Below, in pieces: positions 24,676 to 32,348 of a DNA stretch of 36,905 bases; the stretch's first letter is position 1; the number at the start of each line of letters is the position of its first letter. This DNA comes from Pseudomonadota bacterium (GTDB taxonomy: Bacteria > Pseudomonadota > Gammaproteobacteria > Steroidobacterales > Steroidobacteraceae), in contig JAFAGC010000127.1 in assembly GCA_023423065.1 (NCBI GenBank), positions 1 through 36,905 of the forward strand, in the 5' to 3' direction. The position numbers and the translations under genes were made by a program. The notes beneath the pieces were generated by a model. It was not told the origin of the DNA. It searched no databases and saw only the letters and a list, made by a program, of their open reading frames with translations.

Positions 24676-25605
24676 TCACGAGCGCTGTTCGCCGGTCTCC
24701 GAGACCACGGGCGCGCAGTCGACGGCGAGCCATCCGATGTCGATGTTGACGCGCGCCGCGCCGAGCGAGGTCCAGCTCGAGGCGAGAGGTTCTTCGGCGC
24801 GGTCGTCCTGGAGGATCAGGACCAAGGACTCGCGACCCTCCGACAGCGGCCACTCGCGGCCGTGCAGTTCGAGGCGCAGCTCGCGACCATCCGGCGTGCG
24901 AAAACGCGCGCGCCCGCCGCGATCGTGCAGGTCGATGTTCGCGAGTGGTTTGCGCGGACCCTTCGAGTCGGGCGCCATCCAGGAGATTCCGCAGGAAAAC
25001 AGGCGCGCCTCGTCGAGGTCGACGTGCGGGAACCCGGCGATCTCCTCGACCAGCTCGTTGTCCTCGACGGTGAGCCGGCGCGTCCGATACCAGAACAGCC
25101 CTTCGCCGATGACCACGCGATAGTCGATCCAGCGCGGCTCGTGCGCACCGCCTTCCAGGCAGCTCCGGCCGCTCGTGCCGCCGCGAAACTGCAGTCCGTC
25201 GCGACGCAGGTACAGATCGCATCCCGGCATCGACTCCACGTCTTCCGGCGTGAGCTTCGCCGGGTTGCTCGCGTTCGGCTTGCGCGTGAACTGGCGCACG
25301 CGAATCGTGCCTTCGCGCGGCTCTTCGATCGACAGCAACACGCGGCGACGAAGCTCGAACGGCTCGTCGTACGGATATTCCTCGACGTACAACACGTGCG
25401 TGCCGAGCCACGGAAGCGGGATGCGCCGCACGTCGATCTGCACGCGCTGCTGTTCGACGAGCGGTACCAGGGGCGCGGCATCCGCGCGGCGCGCGATCAG
25501 CTCCTCCGACACGTCGTGCAGGCCGGACCAGAGCCTGATCAGCTCGTCGCGTGTCGTGTTGTCGGAGGCGGGCGCGGCGTCCGTTGCGAGCGCCGCGAAA
25601 CCCAT
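24676..25605 (-). CDS. CpcT/CpeT-like protein with C-terminal extension
   Basis: 309 aa. Residues about 20-210 resemble the CpcT/CpeT chromophore lyase domain: LIRLWSGLHDVSEEL, YVEEYPYDEPFELRRRVLLS, RVRQFTRKP, MPGCDLYLRRDGLQFRGGTS followed by GRSCLEG, and YRVVIGEGLFWYRTRRL. In cyanobacteria this family attaches bilins to phycobiliproteins, but many members occur in non-photosynthetic bacteria with unknown roles. About 100 further residues (NIDLHDRGGRARFRTPDG, LVLILQDDRAEE, IDIGWLAVDC) are not recognised. ATG 25605 overlaps the tesB stop as TGATG, indicating coupling. The N-terminus (MGFAALATDAAPA) looks like the end of a signal peptide whose beginning is missing. Confidence 0.72.
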   Translation of the reverse strand: MGFAALATDAAPASDNTTRDELIRLWSGLHDVSEELIARRADAAPLVPLVEQQRVQIDVRRIPLPWLGTHVLYVEEYPYDEPFELRRRVLLSIEEPREGTIRVRQFTRKPNASNPAKLTPEDVESMPGCDLYLRRDGLQFRGGTSGRSCLEGGAHEPRWIDYRVVIGEGLFWYRTRRLTVEDNELVEEIAGFPHVDLDEARLFSCGISWMAPDSKGPRKPLANIDLHDRGGRARFRTPDGRELRLELHGREWPLSEGRESLVLILQDDRAEEPLASSWTSLGAARVNIDIGWLAVDCAPVVSETGEQRS

Positions 25606-26477
25606 CAGGATGGCGAACGCACGAGCCGTATCAACCCCTCCTGGGCCGTGCTCGCGACGAGCACGCCCGTCCGCGTGTAGAAGGACCCGCGCGAAAAGCC
25701 ACGCGCGCCGGAGCTCGAGGGACTATCGAGGCTGTAGAGCAGCCAGTCGTCGACGCGCGCCGGCCGGTGGAACCAGATGGCATGATCGATGCTCGCCATC
25801 ACGAGGTTGCCGCGCAGGAACGAGGCACCATGCGGCATGGTCGAGGTGTCGAGGAGCCAGTAGTCGGACACGTAGGCGAGCAGGCAGCGATGCAACGCTT
25901 CGTCGTCGGGTAGTTTGTCGACCGCGCGCATCCAGATCTGCCGCACGGGCGGCACCGTCGCGACCGGCGCGAGCGGGTTGTACGCCTGGACCGGCCGGAA
26001 CTCGAACGGCCGCTCGATCTCGAGCCAGCGCCGCAGCTTTTCCGGCAGCTTCGCGAGCTCTTCCTTCGAGGGCTTGTGCAGGGGCTGCAGCTCCTCGGGC
26101 GGAGGAACCTGCGGCCCCTCCGCCTGGTATTCGAGCCCCTTCTCCTCCTCCTGGAAGGAGGCCGAGCAGATGAAGATCTGCTCGCCGTTCTGCACGGCCA
26201 CCACGCGCCGCGCGGAGAAGCTGCCGCCATCGCGGCTGCGATCCACGTTGTAGACGATGGGCTTGGTGAAATCGCCGCGCCGCAGGAAATATGCGTGCAG
26301 CGAATGCACCTTGCGGCCGTCCTCGATCGTCGCGTATGCAGCCTTGAGCGCCTGCCCCAGCACCTGCCCGCCGAACACCTGCGCGCTGCCCGTGTCACGG
26401 CTCTGGCCGCGAAACAGGTTCACCTCGAGGCGTTCGAGGTCGAAAAGGTGCTGCAGGTCCGCGAGGCGACGATCCAC
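25605..26477 (-). CDS. tesB: Acyl-CoA thioesterase II
   Basis: Hydrolyses acyl-CoA to free fatty acid and CoA. 290 aa with the double hotdog fold, matching E. coli TesB (286 aa). Signatures are LFRGQSRDTGSAQVFGGQVL followed by GQAL, SLHAYFLRRGDFTKPIVYNV, RDGGSFSARRVVAVQ, the second-domain LLAYVSDYWLLDTS with the catalytic Asp, ASIDHAIWFHRP, and a C-terminal TAQEGLIRL with the catalytic Gln. The start is GTG. Its stop overlaps the CpcT/CpeT-like start, and azurin lies 15 bp upstream. Confidence 0.96.
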   Translation of the reverse strand: MDRRLADLQHLFDLERLEVNLFRGQSRDTGSAQVFGGQVLGQALKAAYATIEDGRKVHSLHAYFLRRGDFTKPIVYNVDRSRDGGSFSARRVVAVQNGEQIFICSASFQEEEKGLEYQAEGPQVPPPEELQPLHKPSKEELAKLPEKLRRWLEIERPFEFRPVQAYNPLAPVATVPPVRQIWMRAVDKLPDDEALHRCLLAYVSDYWLLDTSTMPHGASFLRGNLVMASIDHAIWFHRPARVDDWLLYSLDSPSSSGARGFSRGSFYTRTGVLVASTAQEGLIRLVRSPS

Positions 26478-26492
26478 GTGGGGACGCGGGCG

Positions 26493-26948
26493 TCAGCCGA
26501 TCTTGAAGGCGCCCTTCATGAGCGCCGAGTGGCCGGGGAAGGTGCAGACGAAGGTGTAGCTCTCGCCCTTCTTGAGCGCCGACAGCGGGAACTTCACCGA
26601 CGTCGACTGACCGCCACCGACGATCTTGGTGTGCGCGATCACGCGCGTGTCGCCCTTCTTGACGTGATCGTTGGCGAAGCCGGCGCCGATGCCGTCGCTC
26701 GCCACGCCGGCCGCATCGGCCGTCTTCGTGAGCACCCAGTTGTGGCCCATGGCCGCCGCCGGCAGCTTGCCGGTGTGCTTGAGGGTGACTTCCACCTCGG
26801 TGCAGTCCGCGGCAACCGTGATTTCCTTCTTGTCGAACTGCATCTGGTCGTTGCCGGCGATGTCGACCTTGCAGACCTTGTCGGCGCCGAATGCGCTCGC
26901 GGAAACCGCGAACAGGGAAACGAGTGCGAGGGTACGGAATGATTTCAT
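26493..26948 (-). CDS. azu: Azurin (periplasmic blue copper protein)
   Basis: 151 aa including a clear signal peptide (MKSFRTLALVSLFAVSASAF, cut before DKVCKV). The mature part of about 128 aa is the size of azurin and starts with the usual strand (KVDIAGNDQMQFDKKEITV). Copper ligands are the His in AMGHNWVL, and Cys, His and Met in CTFPGHSALMKG. The disulfide Cys pair is VCKV and ADCTE. Azurin carries single electrons in the periplasm; partners are commonly cytochromes. Ribosome binding site GGAG precedes the ATG. It sits between a flavoprotein gene and tesB. Confidence 0.97.
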   Translation of the reverse strand: MKSFRTLALVSLFAVSASAFGADKVCKVDIAGNDQMQFDKKEITVAADCTEVEVTLKHTGKLPAAAMGHNWVLTKTADAAGVASDGIGAGFANDHVKKGDTRVIAHTKIVGGGQSTSVKFPLSALKKGESYTFVCTFPGHSALMKGAFKIG

Positions 26949-26966
26949 GAGTGTCTCCGGAGGTAG

Positions 26967-28016
26967 TTAGTGAGGGACGCCGAGCCGCTTCTGCATGACC
27001 GGGCTGGTCGTGGTGTATTGCAGGAACTGCTTCTTGGCGGGATACAAATGATGCTGGATCGCGAAAGCGGCAAGTGCCGCCTCGTGAAAGCCGGACAGAA
27101 TCAGCTTTTTCTTGCCGGGATAGGTGTTGATGTCTCCCACCGCGAAGATCCCGGGAATGCTGGTCTGGAATTTTTCGGTGTCGACCTTGAGCGCCTTCTT
27201 CTCGAGCTCCATGCCCCACTCGGCGATGGGCCCGAGCTTCGGGTGCAGGCCGAAGAACGCAAACACGTGGTCGGCCTCGACGGCATGGATCGCGCCGTCG
27301 CCGCCCTTCACGTTGATGCCAGTCAACACGTTCGCATCGTTCACGACGAGGGACTCTGCCAGACCTTCGATGTAACGGACCTGACCTGCGTCAGCCAGCG
27401 CGCGCATCTTCGCGACCGACGCGGGTGCGGCCTTGAATTCCGGCCGCCGGTGGACGTGCGTGATCGCGGCGGCCTTGCCGGCGAAGTCGATGACCCAGTC
27501 GAGCGCCGAATCGCCTCCGCCGAAGATCGCGAGCTTCCTGCCGTGGTACCGGACCGCGTCGCGCACGCGGTAGTGGATCTGCTTCCCTTCGAACGCTTCC
27601 GCGCCCGGCACGCCGATGCGCCGCGGCTGGAACGAGCCCACGCCGCCGGCAATGACGACCGCGCCCGCGTCGAAGCGCGTGCCGAGCGCGGTCTCGACGT
27701 CGAAGCGCCCATCCTCGCGCTTGCGCAGCGCCGTGACTTCCTGGCCGAGGTGCAGCGGTGCGTTGAACGGAGCGATCTGCTGCATCAGCCGGTCGATCAG
27801 TTCCTGCGCGCCGCAGGTCGGCAGCGCCGGGATGTCGTAGATCGGCTTGTCGGGATAAAGCTCGGTGCACTGGCCGCCCGGCGCGCCGAGCGAGTCGACC
27901 AGGTGGCAACTGATTCCCAGCAGGCCCAGTTCGAACACCTGGAACAGTCCACAGGGACCGGCGCCAATGATCACGACTTCGGTGACGATCGGCGGCTTCG
28001 GGGCAATATCGGACAA
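26967..28016 (-). CDS. Ferredoxin-NADP reductase (thioredoxin-reductase-like type)
   Basis: 349 aa flavoprotein with FAD motif VVIIGAGPCGLFQVFELGLL, GGQCTELYPDKPIYDIPALP, the NADP-binding motif AIFGGGDSALDWVIDFAGKA followed by HVHRRPEF, and FAD-closing IPGIFAVGDINTYPGKKKLI. It lacks the redox CxxC of thioredoxin reductase, which fits the Bacillus YumC-type ferredoxin/flavodoxin-NADP reductases. Start is TTG, with AAGG close upstream. A possible -10 (TACAAT) is at 28059-28064. The ferredoxin partner is not in the window. Confidence 0.92.
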   Translation of the reverse strand: MSDIAPKPPIVTEVVIIGAGPCGLFQVFELGLLGISCHLVDSLGAPGGQCTELYPDKPIYDIPALPTCGAQELIDRLMQQIAPFNAPLHLGQEVTALRKREDGRFDVETALGTRFDAGAVVIAGGVGSFQPRRIGVPGAEAFEGKQIHYRVRDAVRYHGRKLAIFGGGDSALDWVIDFAGKAAAITHVHRRPEFKAAPASVAKMRALADAGQVRYIEGLAESLVVNDANVLTGINVKGGDGAIHAVEADHVFAFFGLHPKLGPIAEWGMELEKKALKVDTEKFQTSIPGIFAVGDINTYPGKKKLILSGFHEAALAAFAIQHHLYPAKKQFLQYTTTSPVMQKRLGVPH

Positions 28017-28058
28017 ACCTTGATCCTTGAGGGGGTTAGGGCGATTTTGGGGGGCCGA

Positions 28059-28064
28059 ATTGTA
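28059..28064 (-). promoter_or_regulatory. Candidate -10 box for the reductase gene
   Basis: TACAAT on the minus strand, one mismatch from consensus, about 42 nt upstream of the TTG start at 28016. No convincing -35 hexamer is visible at 16-18 bp. Confidence 0.35.
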
Positions 28065-28114
28065 ACCCAGCCTGAACGGCCTCCCCCACCCCCGCGGATC
28101 AGAGAGTTACGCGG

Positions 28115-29473
28115 CTATTGAGGCACCTGGATGTAGACCGCGCGTTCGTGCGAGAACGCCTTGAACCCGTAGACCCCGTGGTAGCTGCCCATGCCGCTCT
28201 GGTTCACACCGCCGAACGGCAACTGTTTCTCCAGATAGTGGGAGAAGAACCCGTTGATCGTCACGCCGCCGGAAGAAGTCCGGCTCAGCACCTTGTCGAT
28301 GGTCCTCTGATCGTTGCTGTAGATGTAGAGCGCGAGCGGCTTGCCGCCGCGCGTGATGTGCTGAATGACCTCGTCGAGGTCCTGGTACGTCACCACCGGC
28401 ACGATCGGCGCGAAGATCTCCTCCTGCAGGATCCGCATGTCGGGCGTGACGTTCGTGAGCAGGGTCGGATGGATGGTGCGGTCATCCTGCTCGAGCGTGC
28501 CGCCCACGGCCACCTTTGCGCCCTTCGCGATCGCGTCGTCGAACAGTTTTTTGATGCGCGCGAAATTCTGGTCGTTGACGATCTGCGCGATGGACTCCTT
28601 CTTGATGCTGCCGTCGTCCCGGTAGAGGTTCTGCTTGACGCGTGCCTGGAATTCATCGACCAGCGCGCCTTTCTGCGATTCCTTCACGAACACGTAGTCG
28701 GGACTGATGCAGGCCTGCCCGCCGTTGAACTGCTTGGCGGCGGCGAGATCCGCGGCCACCTTCTTCACGTCCGCGCCTTCGTCCACGATGACCGGAGACT
28801 TGCCGCCGAGCTCGAGCGTGACCGTGGCGAGATGTTTCGCCGCCGCCGCCATGACGAGCTTGCCGACGCGCGTGCTGCCGGTGAAGAAGATGTGGTCGAA
28901 CGGCTGATCGAGCAGCGCGGTCGCGACCTCGACGCCGCCTTCGAACAGCGCGACATCCTTTTCATCGAAGGCCTGTCTCACGATCTTCGCGGCCACGCGC
29001 GCGGTCGCCGGGCACAGGTCCGTCAGCTTCAAGATGCAGCAGTTGCCGGCGGCAATGGCCGCGGCGAGCGGCCCCATCGTGAGGCCCAGCGGGAAATTCC
29101 ACGGCCCCAGGATCAGGCACACGCCGCGCGCCTCGTGGACGATCTTCGCCTTGTCGTTCTGGTTCTGGGAGGGAACGACCTCGACGGGCTTCATCCACTC
29201 CTCGAGGTGATCGATGTTGGTCTGGATGTTGCCCATGACGCCCAGCACTTCGGTCACGCGGATTTCGGCTTCGGGCTTGCGGGTGTCCTGCTTCACCGCC
29301 GCCACGATCTCGTCGGCGTGCGCTTCCACCGCAGCCTTGAGCCTGCGCAGTTTTTCCCGGCGCTGCCCGGCGCCGCTGGCCTTCGCTTCCCACTGGTGGG
29401 CTCGCTGGAGCGCGAATACCCGCTCGATCTCCGCGAAAACACCCTGGGACACTTGTTTGGCGGGGGTGGACAT
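28115..29473 (-). CDS. Aldehyde dehydrogenase (class 3 / coniferyl aldehyde dehydrogenase-like)
   Basis: 452 aa NAD(P)-dependent aldehyde dehydrogenase. Its short length and C-terminal hydrophobic end (SHERAVYIQVPQ) place it with the class 3-type (ALDH3/coniferyl aldehyde dehydrogenase) group. Signatures are LGPWNFPLGLTMGPLAAAIA followed by AGN, HIFFTGSTRVGKLVM, the catalytic Glu in LELGGKSPVIVD, the nucleophile Cys255 in FNGGQACISPDYVFV, EEIFAPIVPVVTY and LPFGGVNQSGMGSYHG. A good ribosome binding site (AGGAGG) precedes the ATG. It is divergent from the iorAB-like molybdoenzyme genes, which could act on related aldehydes or heterocycles; that link is inference. Confidence 0.93.
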   Translation of the reverse strand: MSTPAKQVSQGVFAEIERVFALQRAHQWEAKASGAGQRREKLRRLKAAVEAHADEIVAAVKQDTRKPEAEIRVTEVLGVMGNIQTNIDHLEEWMKPVEVVPSQNQNDKAKIVHEARGVCLILGPWNFPLGLTMGPLAAAIAAGNCCILKLTDLCPATARVAAKIVRQAFDEKDVALFEGGVEVATALLDQPFDHIFFTGSTRVGKLVMAAAAKHLATVTLELGGKSPVIVDEGADVKKVAADLAAAKQFNGGQACISPDYVFVKESQKGALVDEFQARVKQNLYRDDGSIKKESIAQIVNDQNFARIKKLFDDAIAKGAKVAVGGTLEQDDRTIHPTLLTNVTPDMRILQEEIFAPIVPVVTYQDLDEVIQHITRGGKPLALYIYSNDQRTIDKVLSRTSSGGVTINGFFSHYLEKQLPFGGVNQSGMGSYHGVYGFKAFSHERAVYIQVPQ

Positions 29474-29568
29474 GGCGACCTCCTGTTCTGCGACGCTCGC
29501 GGGAACACTAAGACATGGCGGCCGGGTCGTACCCGACCCTCAGGGAACACCTGTTCGAGGTGGGGCTA

Positions 29569-29597
29569 TTACCCTACGTCGCGGGCAGGCTTATAGT
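29569..29597 (+). promoter_or_regulatory. Candidate promoter for the molybdoenzyme operon
   Basis: TTACCC (29569-29574) and TATAGT (29592-29597) are 17 bp apart, with the GTG start at 29632 another 34 nt on. The -35 matches poorly, so this is tentative. Confidence 0.3.
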
Positions 29598-29631
29598 TGA
29601 CGCCAGCCAGGCATATGAGAGGGGAGCGCTC

Positions 29632-30090
29632 GTGACCAAGCTGAATGTCAACGGCAAAGCGATCGAAGTCGACGTCGATCCCGAAACACCCCTGCTCTGG
29701 GTGCTGCGCGACACGCTCGGCCTCACCGGCACCAAGTTCGGATGCGGCATGGCGCTGTGCGGCGCCTGCACGGTCCACCTGGACGGCAACCCCGTCCGCT
29801 CCTGCCAGCTGCCGATCTCCGCGGTGGGCGAGCAGCCGGTAACCACGATCGAGGGGCTCTCCCCGGATCGCAGCCATCCGGTGCAGCAGGCCTGGATCGA
29901 ACACGACGTCCCGCAATGCGGCTACTGCCAGTCGGGGCAGATCATGTCGGCCGCGGCGTTGCTCGCGAGCAATCCACGCCCCAACGATGCGGCCATCGAC
30001 GCCGCGATGTCCGGCAACATCTGCCGTTGCGGCACCTACCAGCGCATTCGCGCCGCGATCCGCCGCGCCGCGGAGATCAAGGCCGGCTGA
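29632..30090 (+). CDS. 2Fe-2S subunit of an isoquinoline-oxidoreductase-type molybdoenzyme (IorA-like)
   Basis: 152 aa electron-transfer subunit carrying two [2Fe-2S] clusters. The N-terminal plant-type cluster is CGMALCGACTVHLDGN then VRSC. The second cluster is CGYCQSGQIMSAAAL and, 30 residues later, CRCGTYQRIR. The frame is open further upstream, but GTG 29632 is preceded by AGGGGAG at good spacing and begins exactly where family members start (TKLNVNGKAIEVDVDPETPL). It is 53 bp before the large subunit. Aldehyde oxidases and CO dehydrogenases have similar small subunits; the large-subunit type next door decides the call. Confidence 0.94.
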   Translation: MTKLNVNGKAIEVDVDPETPLLWVLRDTLGLTGTKFGCGMALCGACTVHLDGNPVRSCQLPISAVGEQPVTTIEGLSPDRSHPVQQAWIEHDVPQCGYCQSGQIMSAAALLASNPRPNDAAIDAAMSGNICRCGTYQRIRAAIRRAAEIKAG

Positions 30091-30143
30091 GGATCACGAT
30101 CCCGAGCAGATAACGACAAAACGTTTCCGGGGGAGGAAACACC

Positions 30144-32264
30144 ATGTCCGCGAACCCGTTAGTGGTATCCCGCCGCACCTTCATCGGCGGACTCGTCATC
30201 GCCATTTCCCTTCCCGCGTGCAAGCAGGCGCCCAAGCCCAACGGCGAGAAGAAGATCATCGAGAGCGGCGCCTGGCTGCGTATCGGCACCGACGACAGCA
30301 TCACTTTCCTGTGCGACCGGTCGGAGATGGGTCAAGGTGTCTACACCGCGCTGCCCATGCTCATCGCCGAGGAACTCGGCATCAACCTCGAACGCATCAA
30401 TGTCGAGTTCGCGCCGCCCGGCGACGCGTACATCAACAACATGATCGGCGGCCAGATCACCGGCGGCAGCACCAGCGTGCGCGACGCGTGGGAGAAGCTG
30501 CGCAAGGCCGGCGCGACCGCGCGCCAACTTCTTGTGAGCGCGGCCGCGGCGGACTGGGGCGTCGATCCGCGCACTTGCCGCGTCGAGAACGGCGTCATCT
30601 TCTCGCCGCACGGCAAGCGCGCGAGTTTCGGCTCGGTGGCCGAGGCGGCGTCCAAACTACCCGTGCCGAAGGACGTGTCGCTCAAGCCGGCGTCCGAGTT
30701 CAAGATCATCGGCCAGTCGCAGCGGCGCAAGGACACTCCGGCGAAGGTCGACGGCACCGCGGTGTACGGCATCGACGTGAAGCTGCCCGGCATGTTGTAC
30801 GCGGCGCTGGCGCAATCGCCGACGCTCGGCGGCTCGGTGAAGACCTTCGACGACGCGAAGGCCCGGACCATGCCGGGCGTGCGCGCGGTGGTGCTCACGT
30901 CGCGCGGCGTCGCGGTGGTCGCGGATTCGTGGTGGCAGGCGCGCAAGGCTCGCGATGCCCTGAGCATCCAGTGGGACGCCGGCCCGAACGCGGCACTCAA
31001 CAACGCGAAGATCATGCAGACCCTGCGCCGCGGTGCGCAGCAGCCGGGCCGCGTCGCGCGCGAGGACGGCGACGTGGCGGCCGCCATCCGTTCGGCGGCC
31101 AAGGTCGTGCGCGCGGATTACGAACTGCCGCTGCTCGCGCACGCGACGCTCGAGCCGCAGAACTGCACCGCCGACTACAAGGCCGACGGTCTCGACGTCT
31201 ACGCGCCCACGCAGGTCCAGCAGATGGCGCAGGCGGCGGCCGCGAAGGCGGCGGGCCTCGATGTCTCGAAGGTGCGCCTCCACACGACGTTCCTGGGCGG
31301 CGGCTTCGGGCGCCGGCTCGAGGTCGACTACATCGGACCCGCGGTCGAGGCCTCCAAGGCCGTCGGCAAGCCGGTGAAGCTCGTCTGGACGCGCGAGGAC
31401 GACATGACGCACGACGCGTACCGTCCGCCGGCGTTCAACCAGGTGACCGGTGCGTTCGACTCGAAAGGAAAGCTCACCGCCTGGCACCTGCACCTGACCG
31501 GCCCGTCGATCACCGAGCGCATGTTCCCCGGCGCGACGGAGAAGGCGGTCGATCCGTTCGCGGTGGAAGCCGCGGCTAACTACCCTTACGACGTGCCGAA
31601 CGTGCGCGTCGACCACCAGCGGCAGGAAATCGGCATCGACGTCGGCTACTGGCGCAGCGTGAGCCACGCGCTCAACTGCTTCGTCGCCGAGAGCTTCATG
31701 GACGAGCTCGCGGTGGCGCAGCGCAAGAACTCGCTCGAGTTCCGCAAGGCGCTGCTCGAGCAGCAGCCCCGTTACCTGCGCGTGCTCAACCTGGCCGCCA
31801 AGGAATCGCGCTTCGGCTTCCCGCCCAAGGGTTGTTTCCACGGCCTCGCGCTCATGGAGGGGTACGGAACCTACATGGCGATGGTGGCGGAGATCTTCCT
31901 GAAGGACGGCAAGGTCAAGGTTCGGCGAATCTTCTGCGCGCTCGACTGCGGCCAGCAGGTGAACCCCGATACGGTCGTCGCGCAGGTGGAGAGCTCCATC
32001 AACTTCGGCCTCGCCGCCCTGTATCACGGCGAGATCAACATCCAGAACGGCCGCGTCCAGCAGTCGAACTTCCACGACTACCCACTGCTGCGGATGCAGG
32101 ACGCCGCGCGCATAGACACTTATGTCGTGGACAGCAACGAAGCGCCCGGCGGTGTCGGAGAACCGGCAACTGCACTGGTGGCCCCGGCCGTCTGTAATGC
32201 GATTTACGCCGCGACGGGGCGTAGACTGAGGTCACTACCGCTGTCGAGACACCGACTGGCGTAG
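30144..32264 (+). CDS. Molybdopterin-binding large subunit, IorB-like, with Tat lipoprotein-type leader
   Basis: 706 aa xanthine oxidase-family catalytic subunit. It hydroxylates aldehydes or N-heterocycles using a molybdenum cofactor, usually the cytosine dinucleotide form. The N-terminus has a twin-arginine motif (SRRTFIGG), a hydrophobic stretch and a lipobox-like SLPAC, so it is probably exported folded and membrane-anchored. Cofactor-binding segments are RSEMGQGVYTALPMLIAEEL, FLGGGFGRRLEVDYIGPAVE and the C-terminal active-site GGVGEPATALVAPAVCNAIY followed by ATGRRLRSLP. GGGAGGAAA stands before the ATG. No cytochrome subunit, MocA or XdhC-type chaperone is seen in the window. Actual substrate unknown. 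Confidence 0.93.
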   Translation: MSANPLVVSRRTFIGGLVIAISLPACKQAPKPNGEKKIIESGAWLRIGTDDSITFLCDRSEMGQGVYTALPMLIAEELGINLERINVEFAPPGDAYINNMIGGQITGGSTSVRDAWEKLRKAGATARQLLVSAAAADWGVDPRTCRVENGVIFSPHGKRASFGSVAEAASKLPVPKDVSLKPASEFKIIGQSQRRKDTPAKVDGTAVYGIDVKLPGMLYAALAQSPTLGGSVKTFDDAKARTMPGVRAVVLTSRGVAVVADSWWQARKARDALSIQWDAGPNAALNNAKIMQTLRRGAQQPGRVAREDGDVAAAIRSAAKVVRADYELPLLAHATLEPQNCTADYKADGLDVYAPTQVQQMAQAAAAKAAGLDVSKVRLHTTFLGGGFGRRLEVDYIGPAVEASKAVGKPVKLVWTREDDMTHDAYRPPAFNQVTGAFDSKGKLTAWHLHLTGPSITERMFPGATEKAVDPFAVEAAANYPYDVPNVRVDHQRQEIGIDVGYWRSVSHALNCFVAESFMDELAVAQRKNSLEFRKALLEQQPRYLRVLNLAAKESRFGFPPKGCFHGLALMEGYGTYMAMVAEIFLKDGKVKVRRIFCALDCGQQVNPDTVVAQVESSINFGLAALYHGEINIQNGRVQQSNFHDYPLLRMQDAARIDTYVVDSNEAPGGVGEPATALVAPAVCNAIYAATGRRLRSLPLSRHRLA

Positions 32265-32281
32265 TATTTCCGGGATTTTCA

Positions 32282-32301
32282 GGCGCTCACGCGCCACTTT
32301 T
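32282..32301 (+). terminator. Rho-independent-like terminator after iorB-like gene
   Basis: GGCGC (32282-32286), a 4-nt loop TCAC and GCGCC (32291-32295) form a short perfect stem, followed by ACTTTT. It begins 17 nt after the stop codon. Confidence 0.5.
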
Positions 32302-32302
32302 C

Positions 32303-32324
32303 ACGCCCCCCGAAGCGGGGGCGT
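32303..32324 (+). promoter_or_regulatory. GC-rich hairpin upstream of gabT
   Basis: ACGCCCCC (32303-32310) and GGGGGCGT (32317-32324) form a perfect 8-bp stem with a 6-nt loop. It lies 24 nt before the gabT ATG and just after the preceding short hairpin. It could be a second terminator or part of the gabT leader. Confidence 0.45.
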
Positions 32325-32348
32325 CCGTTATTCATCTTGGAGACGAAG

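Noticed and set aside
28118..29596. 492-codon plus-strand open frame opposite the aldehyde dehydrogenase
   Set aside because: Shadow of a well-supported gene; composition shows no domain or membrane pattern.
29515..29631. Upstream ATG extension of the 2Fe-2S subunit
   Set aside because: The added 39 residues have no counterpart in the family, overlap the promoter region, and GTG 29632 has a good ribosome binding site.
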